Of a stretch of DNA of 12,309 nt, positions 1-5,617 are shown piece by piece (position 1 is the first letter of the stretch; the number at the start of each line of letters is the position of its first letter). The translations under genes were made by a program, and so were the position numbers. The DNA is taken from contig JBLMWU010000038.1 of NCBI GenBank assembly GCA_050257395.1, forward strand, positions 1-12,309. Direction: 5' to 3'. Below the pieces are notes generated by a model. It had not been told where the DNA came from. It did not search any database and worked only from the letters and a program-made list of their open reading frames with translations. This stretch comes from JAIRTY01 sp050257395 (lineage in GTDB: Bacteria > Actinomycetota > Actinomycetes > Streptosporangiales > Streptosporangiaceae).

Positions 1-126
1 CCCTGGGTGGTGCCGGCGCACTGCCCGGACTGCGGCGCGCCCGTCGACCAGGCGACGGCATCGCGGGATCCCGACCCGAAGTGCGAGTTCTGCCGTCTGC
101 CGCTGCCCGTGAGCCCGCTGCGCTGA
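1..126 (+). CDS. C-terminal fragment of a zinc-ribbon protein (5' end outside window)
   Basis: An open frame runs from base 1 to a TGA at 124-126, giving the last 41 residues of a protein that begins upstream of the window. It carries two Cys pairs, CPDC (fragment residues 8-11) and CEFC (28-31), separated by 16 residues. This is the usual spacing of a structural zinc ribbon. The second knuckle is followed by a short Pro/Leu-rich tail. Such terminal ribbons occur on many unrelated actinobacterial proteins, so the function of the whole protein cannot be named. It is not in the ORF set because its start is missing, but the codon use (G/C third positions) and the paired cysteines support it being real. 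Confidence 0.7.
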   Translation, partial: PWVVPAHCPDCGAPVDQATASRDPDPKCEFCRLPLPVSPLR

Positions 127-166
127 CCTGGGCTAGGCGGGCCGGGCGAGGTCTTTCGCCGCCAAG

Positions 167-180
167 TAGAACACGTTACA
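167..180. promoter_or_regulatory. KstR-like operator (TetR-family sterol regulator site)
   Basis: The 14 bases TAGAACACGTTACA match every fixed position of the published KstR consensus TnnAACnnGTTnnA. KstR is the TetR-family repressor of cholesterol catabolism in mycobacteria and rhodococci. The site ends 9 bases before the GTG of the downstream gene and overlaps its predicted -10 element, a position suited to repression. The core AAC-ac-GTT is palindromic. Seen: the motif and its position. Known: the consensus. Inferred: that a KstR-type protein binds here. Other TetR repressors use similar half-sites, and the regulator gene is not in this window. Confidence 0.5.
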
Positions 181-182
181 GT
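177..182 (+). promoter_or_regulatory. Probable -10 element (TACAGT) of a leaderless promoter
   Basis: TACAGT fits the actinobacterial -10 pattern TAnnnT and lies 7 bases before the GTG at 190. There is no purine-rich Shine-Dalgarno sequence between it and the start codon. This is the arrangement of leaderless transcripts, in which transcription begins at or next to the start codon. The element overlaps the KstR-like operator. No convincing -35 box is visible. Confidence 0.4.
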
Positions 183-189
183 TTTCGGT

Positions 190-645
190 GTGATCGACTC
201 TGCTGCCGCCGGCTCTGTCACCTGGGAAGCCCCTGACGCCGGCCATCCGGCGCGCCGGGCGGCGCAGCGCTCCATGGGCGCGGTCGCGGCCGGGTGCAAG
301 GAGGACTGGCTGGCGCTGTTCGCGCCGGACGCGCTCGTGGAGGACCCGGTCGGGCCGTCGATGATCGACCCGGAGGGCACGGGCCACCGCGGGCAGGACG
401 GGATCACGAAGTTCTGGGACGAGCACGTCAGCTCGGTCAGCCGGTACGACTTCCTGGTCACCGACTCCTTCGCCAACGGGCCGTGCTGCGCCAACGTGCT
501 CAACCTGGTCATGACGTTCGGCGGCGGCTCGACCATGACCGTCGACTGCCTGATCGTCTACACCGTGAACGAGGACGGGCTCATCACCTCGATCCGCGCC
601 CACTGGGAACCCGAGCGTGCGCTGGCCACCCTGACCACGCCCTGA
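190..645 (+). CDS. SnoaL-like / NTF2-fold protein related to ketosteroid isomerase
   Basis: This 151-residue protein is the usual size for the NTF2/SnoaL fold plus a short N-terminal extension. The segment LFAPDALVEDPVGP (residues 43-56) closely matches the active-site strand of bacterial ketosteroid (delta5-3) isomerases. Asp52 falls at the catalytic base position (Asp38/Asp40 in the classical enzymes). The C-terminal strand NEDGLITSIRAHW (127-139) also fits the family. By hand alignment the second catalytic Asp (Asp99/Asp103, oxyanion hole) appears replaced by Ile122, so true steroid isomerase activity is uncertain. Many actinobacterial relatives are annotated only as nuclear transport factor 2 family. 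Start: GTG at 190, because the nearby GTG at 188 is followed at once by a stop. The KstR-like site just upstream would suit a steroid-pathway enzyme. Family assignment is strong; substrate is unknown. Confidence 0.85.
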   Translation: MIDSAAAGSVTWEAPDAGHPARRAAQRSMGAVAAGCKEDWLALFAPDALVEDPVGPSMIDPEGTGHRGQDGITKFWDEHVSSVSRYDFLVTDSFANGPCCANVLNLVMTFGGGSTMTVDCLIVYTVNEDGLITSIRAHWEPERALATLTTP

Positions 646-671
646 CGGATCTTCCGGCTGGCCGGGGGCGT

Positions 672-677
672 TAGGTT
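672..677 (+). promoter_or_regulatory. Probable -10 element (TAGGTT) of a leaderless promoter
   Basis: TAGGTT fits TAnnnT and ends 6 bases before the GTG at 684, with no Shine-Dalgarno sequence in between. The 38-base gap after the preceding stop codon holds nothing else recognisable. The spacing is almost the same as at the gene starting at 190, so each gene may be transcribed from its own leaderless promoter even though they point the same way. Confidence 0.35.
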
Positions 678-683
678 CAGGCT

Positions 684-1670
684 GTGCGGATCCTGGTTCT
701 CGGCGGCACGTCATTCGTGGGCCGCGCCATCGTGGAAGACGCCCTGCGCGCCGGTGCTGAGGTGACCCTGTTCAGCCGGGGCAGGACCGGGCCTGAGCTG
801 TTCCCCGGCCTGACCCGGCTGACCGGTGACCGGGACACCGGCGACTACGCGTCGCTGCGCACGGGCGGCTGGGACGCGGTGGTGGACGTCAGCGGCTACG
901 TCCCCCGCCACGTCGGCCAGGCCATGGACGCGCTGGCGGACCGGGCCGGGCGGTACCTGTTCATCTCGACCAACGCGGTCTACCAGCGCACGGGGGTGGG
1001 GCCGGGCGCGACCGAGGACACGCCGCGCCGGCCCCCGGTCCGGGACACCGAGGAACTCGGCGAGGAGACCTACGGCCCGCTCAAGGTCGCCTGCGAGGAC
1101 GACGTGCTGGCCCGGTACGGCCAGCGGGCGACGATCGTGCGGCCGGGAAAGGTGGCCGGCCCGCACGACCCGTCGGACGCGTTCACCTACTGGGTGCGGC
1201 GGGCCGCCCGCGGCGGCCGGGTGGCGCTGCCTGGCGACCCGCGGCAGCCGGTCCAGGTGATCGACTCGCGTGACCTGGCCCGGCTGGTCGTGCAGCTGCT
1301 CGCGGACGGCCGGCCCGGCGCGTTCCACGCCGTCGGCCCGGCCGAGCCGGTCACGCTCGGCGGGCTGATTGAGACCTGCGCCCGGGCCGCCGGGACCAGC
1401 GCCGAGGTCGTGCCGGTGCCGCCGGAAACGGCGCCGCCGTCCTTCCCGCTGATCCGCGCGAACTGGCCCACGCAGCAGCGCGACCCGGCGCGGGCCCGGG
1501 CGGCTGGCCTGCCAGCCACGCCGCTGGCGGTGACCGCAGCCGACGTGCTGGCCTGGGACCGCGAGCGCGGCGAGCCGCCGCTGGCCTGCGGCTTCACCCC
1601 GGAGCAGGAGCAGGCGCTGCTGCGCCGGCCCGGCCCGCCCGGGCCGGCCACCAGCCCGCCGGAGCCGTAA
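684..1670 (+). CDS. NAD(P)-dependent epimerase/dehydratase family protein (extended SDR)
   Basis: The 328-residue protein opens directly with a Rossmann strand and glycine motif, MRILVLGGTSFVG (residues 1-13), typical of extended/atypical SDR proteins that bind NAD(P). Ser95 (FISTNAVY) and the Tyr130-x3-Lys134 pair (YGPLK) supply the usual catalytic Ser-Tyr-Lys set. IVRPGKVAGPHD (151-162) and the DxRDLAR segment (194-200) also fit the family. The C-terminal part (about 220-328) would bind the substrate and ends in a Pro/Gly-rich tail. This family includes sugar-nucleotide epimerases, reductases and isoflavone-reductase-like enzymes, and the substrate cannot be read from the sequence. Start: GTG at 684 places the glycine motif at the exact N-terminus, as in relatives, and sits just after a -10-like element. 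A strong hairpin follows the stop. No direct pathway link to the neighbours is evident. Confidence 0.9.
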   Translation: MRILVLGGTSFVGRAIVEDALRAGAEVTLFSRGRTGPELFPGLTRLTGDRDTGDYASLRTGGWDAVVDVSGYVPRHVGQAMDALADRAGRYLFISTNAVYQRTGVGPGATEDTPRRPPVRDTEELGEETYGPLKVACEDDVLARYGQRATIVRPGKVAGPHDPSDAFTYWVRRAARGGRVALPGDPRQPVQVIDSRDLARLVVQLLADGRPGAFHAVGPAEPVTLGGLIETCARAAGTSAEVVPVPPETAPPSFPLIRANWPTQQRDPARARAAGLPATPLAVTAADVLAWDRERGEPPLACGFTPEQEQALLRRPGPPGPATSPPEP

Positions 1671-1671
1671 A

Positions 1672-1694
1672 CCCGGGCCGGGGGCCGGCCCGGG
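1672..1694 (+). terminator. GC-rich hairpin after the SDR gene
   Basis: CCCGGGCCGG (1672-1681) pairs perfectly with CCGGCCCGGG (1685-1694) around a GGG loop, giving a 10-bp stem that begins one base after the TAA stop. There is no T-run, which is common for terminators in high-GC actinomycetes. It probably ends or attenuates transcription before the glycosylase gene, supporting a separate promoter for that gene. Confidence 0.5.
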
Positions 1695-1727
1695 CGCCGC
1701 GCGGCTGGTTCTGTCGCAGGTGCGTGG

Positions 1728-1733
1728 CACGAT
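1728..1733 (+). promoter_or_regulatory. Weak -10-like element (CACGAT) before the glycosylase start
   Basis: CACGAT keeps only the A and final T of TAnnnT but lies 6 bases before the GTG at 1740, the same spacing as the -10 element before 684. No Shine-Dalgarno sequence is present. Support comes mostly from position and from the terminator-like hairpin just upstream. Confidence 0.22.
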
Positions 1734-1739
1734 GAGCCC

Positions 1740-2396
1740 GTGTCAGCATCAGCCCGTCCGGCGCGCAGCTACCAGGCGGCGGCCGGCATCCTGGCCGAGC
1801 GGGACCCGGTCTTCCGCCGTCTTGCCGCCGAGGCGGGCCCTGCCCGGGTCCGCCCGCCCGCGGAGACCCACTTCGCCGCGCTGGTCCGCGCGATCGTCTA
1901 CCAGCAGCTGGCCGGCGCGGCGGCCGCCGCCATCCACGGCCGGCTGGTCGCCGCGATGGGCGGGGAGGCCGCCCCCGAGCAGCTGCTGGCGCTGCCGGAC
2001 GGAGCACTCCGCGCCGCCGGGCTGTCCGCCAGCAAGGCGGCGTCCCTGCGGGACCTGGCCGCCAAGGTGCTGGACGGGACCGTGGTGCTCGACCGGCGGC
2101 TGCGGGCCGAGAGCGACGCCGAGGTGGTGGCGCGGCTGACGACGGTGCGGGGGATCGGCAAGTGGACGGCCGAGATGTTCCTGATGTTCCAGCTGCGGCG
2201 GCTGGACGTGTGGCCGACCGGCGATCTCGGGGTCAGGAAGGGCTTCGGGCTGGCGTGGGGGATAGCGACCCCGACAGCCAAGCAGCTCGAGCCGCTCGGG
2301 GACCCCTTCCGCCCCTACCGTTCGGTGGTCGCCTGGTACTGCTGGCGCGCCGCCGAGCTGTACGCGGGCGCCGCGGACAGCGCCCTCACCCGGTAA
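1740..2396 (+). CDS. DNA-3-methyladenine glycosylase 2 family (AlkA-like HhH-GPD)
   Basis: Base-excision repair enzyme that removes alkylated bases such as 3-methyladenine from DNA by cleaving the N-glycosidic bond. At 218 residues it is the compact form of the family, lacking the N-terminal AlkA beta domain. VRGIGKWTAEMFLMF (136-150) is the helix-hairpin-helix, and WPTGDLGVRKGFG (158-170) holds the catalytic aspartate, Asp162, equivalent to Asp238 of E. coli AlkA. AIVYQQLAGAAA (51-62) and LSASKAASLRDLA (95-107) match the first half of the HhH-GPD core, and YRSVVAWYCWRA (193-204) the end. A Lys (141) follows GIG where AlkA has Arg. This is usual in the yeast MAG-like branch and is not the bifunctional-lyase lysine. 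Start: GTG at 1740. The ATG at 1732 is in a different frame. Function is well supported; the damage spectrum is not known. Confidence 0.92.
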   Translation: MSASARPARSYQAAAGILAERDPVFRRLAAEAGPARVRPPAETHFAALVRAIVYQQLAGAAAAAIHGRLVAAMGGEAAPEQLLALPDGALRAAGLSASKAASLRDLAAKVLDGTVVLDRRLRAESDAEVVARLTTVRGIGKWTAEMFLMFQLRRLDVWPTGDLGVRKGFGLAWGIATPTAKQLEPLGDPFRPYRSVVAWYCWRAAELYAGAADSALTR

Positions 2397-2636
2397 GCCC
2401 GCCGGCGGGGCGTACCCGCTGTGCTTCCCCGCAGAGATTCATCACGGTTGCTCCCGCTAATGAGGAGCTATGTCACCATATTAAAAACTCTCGCGGGCCC
2501 GCCCGAATTTTTATCTTCGTCCTTTTGCTGGGCGTGCCCCGAGTCTGCCGGCAAGCGGGGGAGGCGGGTTCTCAAACACGGGATAACCCGGCGTATGCTG
2601 CTGCAGTAACTGGTGAGACAGCACTCATACATCGAT
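2397..2636. other. Intergenic region, comparatively AT-rich, probable promoter region
   Basis: This 240-base gap precedes the lipoprotein/exporter operon. Its first part has short GC inverted repeats just after the glycosylase stop (for example GCGGG 2405-2409 with CCCGC 2415-2419), which are weak terminator candidates. The stretch from about 2430 to 2520 is much richer in A and T than the rest of the window. It includes a TTAAAAA run at 2481-2487 and a T-run at 2508-2512 after a short CGGG/CCCG stem. A CGGGTT (2565-2570)...AACCCG (2585-2590) inverted repeat sits in the predicted promoter. A 62-codon open frame (2421-2609) shows no family resemblance and is not called. Confidence 0.5.
2569..2599 (+). 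promoter_or_regulatory. Candidate promoter of the lipoprotein/ABC operon
   Basis: TATGCT at 2594-2599 fits the -10 pattern TAnnnT. TTCTCA at 2569-2574 resembles TTGACA at four of six positions, but the 19-base spacer is long. An inverted repeat, CGGG-ATAA-CCCG (2579-2590), fills the spacer, a place where a repressor or MerR-type activator could bind. This is the best promoter candidate in the gap. It was assigned by eye and is uncertain. Confidence 0.3.
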
Positions 2637-3449
2637 ATGAAAACTGTGCTAATCCGAATTCCGGTTCGCCTGCCTGCCCCGCGAAAGTGGCGCGCGGCTG
2701 GCGCTGTCGCCCTCGGGTTCGCCCTGCTCGTGGCCGGCGGGTGCGCCCGGCAGGCCGGGCTGGGCGAGGACTTCTTCTCCACGGCCCACCACCGTGCCTA
2801 CCTGGCCCCGTTTCATCCGGCGGACTTCCACCATCCCACGGTGATCACCAACCCCTACTTTCCGCTGGCACAGGGAGCCAGGTGGCACTGGAAGGGAGAA
2901 TTCCGGGGGCTGCCGTATGTGCAGGAGGACGTGGTACTGAAAGCCACCCGGCGGATCGACGGCGTGGTAACCCAGGCCGTGAGCGACACCGACGTCGTGC
3001 GGGGGAAGACAATCTCCGGATCCATCGATTACTACGCCCAGGATGACCAGGGCAACGTCTGGTACCTGGGCGAGGCGACGGCCCATTACGTCAACGGGAA
3101 ACTGACCGATCACGCCGACTCGTGGATCGGCGGGCAACAGGGCGCCCTGCCGGGCATTTTCATGCCGGCCCACCCCGCGCTGGGGGAGCCGCGGTTCCAG
3201 CAGGAGTTCGCCCCCGACGTGGCGGCCGACGTGGAGCACATCGTCAGCACCTCGAAGACGGTATGCGTGCCGCAGCGCTGCTACCACAACGTGGTGCAGG
3301 CGAACGAGACCACCGTGCTCAGCCCCGGCGTGGTGTCCGCGAAGTTCTACGCCCGGGGCGTGGGGCTGATCAGCGAAGACACACTCGCGGGCGACACGTA
3401 CTCGTACGGGCTCATCGGGGTCACGGCCGGGAAGAACGGGAAGCTGTGA
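2637..3449 (+). CDS. Predicted secreted lipoprotein of uncharacterised family
   Basis: The 270-residue product has a basic N-terminus (Lys2, Arg7, Arg11, Arg16-Lys17-Arg19), a hydrophobic core (about 21-33) and a lipobox-like VAGGC ending at Cys36. It should therefore be exported and lipid-anchored to the outer face of the membrane. The mature part has motifs I recall from a widespread but functionally unassigned bacterial secreted family: TNPYFPL...W.W.GEF (71-89), DYYAQDDQGNVWYLGE (131-146), GIFMPAHPALGE (173-184) and YARGVGLISED (238-248). Cys210 and Cys215 could form a disulfide. It is the first gene of an operon with an ABC-2 exporter and ends 18 bases before the ATPase. A role as substrate-binding, periplasmic or chaperone partner of that exporter is inference. 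Start: ATG at 2637 gives a normal-length signal peptide. GTG at 2613, in frame and 8 codons upstream, is a possible alternative. Neither has a clear Shine-Dalgarno sequence. Confidence 0.8.
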   Translation: MKTVLIRIPVRLPAPRKWRAAGAVALGFALLVAGGCARQAGLGEDFFSTAHHRAYLAPFHPADFHHPTVITNPYFPLAQGARWHWKGEFRGLPYVQEDVVLKATRRIDGVVTQAVSDTDVVRGKTISGSIDYYAQDDQGNVWYLGEATAHYVNGKLTDHADSWIGGQQGALPGIFMPAHPALGEPRFQQEFAPDVAADVEHIVSTSKTVCVPQRCYHNVVQANETTVLSPGVVSAKFYARGVGLISEDTLAGDTYSYGLIGVTAGKNGKL

Positions 3450-3472
3450 CAGACCAGGGGGGAAGCTGTGAC
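3438..3472 (+). repeat. 13-bp direct repeat across the lipoprotein/ATPase junction
   Basis: GGGAAGCTGTGAC occurs at 3438-3450 and again at 3460-3472, a period of 22 bases. The first copy contains the lipoprotein stop codon. The second provides part of the ribosome binding site and the GTG start of the ATPase gene. The copies are in different reading frames relative to each gene. A small local duplication could have generated the ATPase start region. Confidence 0.6.
3456..3462 (+). promoter_or_regulatory. Ribosome binding site of the ABC ATPase gene
   Basis: AGGGGGG lies 5 bases before the GTG at 3468 and is the only purine-rich tract nearby. It decides the start in favour of GTG 3468, since the conserved ATPase domain begins only at about residue 43 and gives no guide itself. 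Confidence 0.55.
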
Positions 3473-4517
3473 GGAGAAGCCCGGAACCCCGGCCCGGGGC
3501 GGCTTCGGCGAGCGTCTTGCGCCAGCCCAGTTCGCAGGGTCCAGGGCCGCCGCTGTACTGGAGTCTGATGGGCAGCGCCCCGGCGGTGCGCCGGTAGTCC
3601 GGCTGGAGGCCGTCTCGTGCCGGCGCGGACGGCGGGTGGCGCTGCAGAACGTCAGCGTGACAGTGCAGCCGGCTCAGGTGACCGGGGTGATGGGCCCCAA
3701 CGGCGCGGGCAAGAGCACGCTGCTCGGAGTGGTGGCCGGGCTGTACCGCCCGTTCGGGGGGAGCGCCTGGGTGCTCGGGGAACGGCTGCCTGCCCGGGGT
3801 GCCGGGCTGCGGCGCCGCATCGGCGTGGTCCTGCGGGAGACCGCGCTGTATGGGGAGCTGACGGTTACCGAGAATCTGCGGCTCACCGCTGCGCTGTACT
3901 CGCTGGCCCGGCCAGCCGGGCGGATCGCCGAAGTGCTGGCGCTGCTCGAACTGGCCGACCGGGCGGGCGACCGGGTGTCCAGCCTCTCTGGCGGCCTCCG
4001 CCGCCGGGTGACCCTGGCCCGGGCGCTGCTGCATGAGCCGGAGCTGCTGATCATCGACGAGCCGACGCTGGGAATCGACGCCGAGGCGCGGCACGCGATC
4101 TGGGAGCACGTCCGCCTGCTGCGGGCCCGTGGCACCACCGTCATCGTGGCGTCGAACTATCTCGACGAGGTACAGGCGCTGTGCGACACCACCGCGGTGC
4201 TGAACGAGGGTCGGCTGGCCGCCTACGGCACCCCCCAGTCCCTGGTGGCCCGGGCGGGCCGGTGCCTGGACCTGGACTGCACGGCCGGCATCGCGGGCCA
4301 GATCACCGGCCTGGTCATGACCCTGCCGGGGGTGAGCCGCACGGAACCGTGTGCCAGCGGGCTCACCGTGTTCCTGAGCGGGGACACCGACCCCGACGGC
4401 ATCGTGCGGGAGGTGCTGCAGCAGGCGCACATCAGCGGGTTCCGGGTGCGCGCCGCGGACCTGGCTGAGGTGTTCCGGGCGCTCAGCCCGGCGGGGCCGG
4501 AGGCGGCGGCGGAATGA
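3468..4517 (+). CDS. ABC-2 type exporter, ATP-binding subunit (DrrA/CcmA-like)
   Basis: The 349-residue ATPase energises the two downstream permeases. Residues 1-42 are an unconserved leader. The nucleotide-binding domain runs from about 43 to 255: Walker A GPNGAGKST (76-84), signature LSGG (173-176), Walker B LLIIDEPT (193-200) with catalytic Glu198, and D-loop LGID (201-204). Two usual residues differ. The Q-loop glutamine (normally in a VPQE-type segment) reads VLRE, with Arg123. The switch histidine before YLDE is Asn230 (ASNYLDE). DrrA-type exporters often carry Gln or Asn at the latter place, but the Arg in the Q-loop is less usual. The C-terminal 90 residues resemble the extra domain of DrrA-like proteins. 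The stop overlaps the next start by 4 bases (ATGA), implying coupled translation. The exported substrate cannot be told; drug, lipid or polyketide-type molecules are typical for the family. Confidence 0.93.
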   Translation: MTEKPGTPARGGFGERLAPAQFAGSRAAAVLESDGQRPGGAPVVRLEAVSCRRGRRVALQNVSVTVQPAQVTGVMGPNGAGKSTLLGVVAGLYRPFGGSAWVLGERLPARGAGLRRRIGVVLRETALYGELTVTENLRLTAALYSLARPAGRIAEVLALLELADRAGDRVSSLSGGLRRRVTLARALLHEPELLIIDEPTLGIDAEARHAIWEHVRLLRARGTTVIVASNYLDEVQALCDTTAVLNEGRLAAYGTPQSLVARAGRCLDLDCTAGIAGQITGLVMTLPGVSRTEPCASGLTVFLSGDTDPDGIVREVLQQAHISGFRVRAADLAEVFRALSPAGPEAAAE

Positions 4518-5617
4518 CGCCGGTGCTGAGCGCCCTGGGCGGCGGGTTCCGCGCCGAGATCCAGCAACTGCGGCGGTCCCGGCTGCTCGTCGCGCTCACC
4601 GTGGTCGAGGCGGTGACGTTCCTGGTGCTGGTGAGCATCTTCGGCCTGACCGGCAGCCATGTCCCGACCGCGGTCGTCAATCGCGACGGCGGGCGGCTGG
4701 CACATCAGTGGGCCCAGGTCATGTCGTCCACCTACCACACCTACGGGGTGCGCTACATGGATGCCCCCTCCGCCCAGCAGGCACTGGGCCGGGGTGACGT
4801 GGCGGACATCCTCTACATCCCCGCTGGCTTCTCCCAGCACATGGCCCAGCACCGCATGATCCGGATTCACTTCCGGGTGGACAACGTGAACGCCGATCTG
4901 ACCAACGAAGTCGAACTGGGGATTCCCCCGGTGGCCAGAGCCTTCGCCGTGGCGAACCACTTTCCCGGGGTGCGGGTCGTCAGCGCCGAGCGGGACCTGG
5001 TGCGCCGTGAGGTCGGTTTCATTCCGTATCTGGTGGTCAGCGCGCTGGCGCTGGCCGCGTTCGTGGTGGCGGGGACGCTGGCTGCCAGCGCGGTGGCCCG
5101 GGAGTTCGAAACCCGCACGCTCGCGTACCTCAAGCTGTCCCCAGCCCATTTGCTGGTCCCCCTCGGCGGGCGCCTGCTCGCCACCGCGGCGGTGTCTTTC
5201 GCCGCGGTGGCCGTTGCCGTCCTGCTGGTGGGAGCCGGCTATGGGGTGGCACCGGAGCATCCGGCGGAACTGGCCGCCGGCCTGCTGCTATGCGTGATCA
5301 TTTTCTCCTGCATCGGGGCAGGCATCGGCACCCTGGTCCGGCGTACCCTGCCGCTGTCAGCCCTGATCTTCGGGCTGGCCCTGGCCCTGTACCTCGACAG
5401 CGGGTCCCTGGAGCCGGCCCGCTTCTACGGCAACGGCCTCTGGCTCATCGCGCACACCTCGCCGGTGTACTACGCGGTCGGGATCCTCCAGGACGCGGTC
5501 CATGGTCTCCAGGTCACCCCGGAGACCATCCCGGTCAACTTCGCCGCGCTGATCGGCTGGGCGCTGCTGGCCCTCGGCGCGGCGTGGCTCGGGCTGCGCC
5601 GGGCGGTGGTCGCGTGA
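4514..5617 (+). CDS. ABC-2 type exporter permease, first subunit
   Basis: This 367-residue membrane protein has the ABC-2 (YhgE/NodJ/DrrB-like, large-ectodomain) layout. One hydrophobic helix near residues 23-45 is followed by a soluble extracytoplasmic domain of about 125 residues (46-168). A cluster of further helices comes at about 170-195, 218-242, 253-274, 278-294 and 343-362. AREFETRTLAYLKLSPA (195-211) after the second helix matches the conserved cytoplasmic RExExxTLxxLxxSP segment of this family. The ectodomain segment DVADILYIPAGFSQHM (95-110) matches the usual G-x-VxAxxxIPxxFS pattern. The ATG overlaps the ATPase stop, with a GGAGG at 4499-4503 as likely ribosome binding site. Its own TGA overlaps the second permease start. 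It should form a heterodimeric channel with the second permease. Confidence 0.88.
   Translation: MTPVLSALGGGFRAEIQQLRRSRLLVALTVVEAVTFLVLVSIFGLTGSHVPTAVVNRDGGRLAHQWAQVMSSTYHTYGVRYMDAPSAQQALGRGDVADILYIPAGFSQHMAQHRMIRIHFRVDNVNADLTNEVELGIPPVARAFAVANHFPGVRVVSAERDLVRREVGFIPYLVVSALALAAFVVAGTLAASAVAREFETRTLAYLKLSPAHLLVPLGGRLLATAAVSFAAVAVAVLLVGAGYGVAPEHPAELAAGLLLCVIIFSCIGAGIGTLVRRTLPLSALIFGLALALYLDSGSLEPARFYGNGLWLIAHTSPVYYAVGILQDAVHGLQVTPETIPVNFAALIGWALLALGAAWLGLRRAVVA

Noticed and set aside
711..1730. 339-codon minus-strand frame opposite the SDR gene
   Set aside because: Arg/Gly/Pro-rich shadow with no family features; the SDR motifs on the plus strand explain the region.
2421..2609. 62-codon open frame on the plus strand in the AT-rich gap
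   Set aside because: No ribosome binding site, no recognisable motif, and codon third positions unlike the real genes; it lies over the predicted promoter.
2649..4430. 593-codon open frame on the minus strand opposite the lipoprotein and ATPase genes
   Set aside because: It is a shadow frame kept open by the high GC content. The product is rich in Gly, Pro, Arg and His without domains, and the plus strand has clear family motifs.
5290..5613. N-terminal extension of the second permease
   Set aside because: These codons overlap the first permease and give a Pro/Arg/Gly-rich non-membrane sequence; the GTG at 5614 with a GTGA overlap is the natural start.
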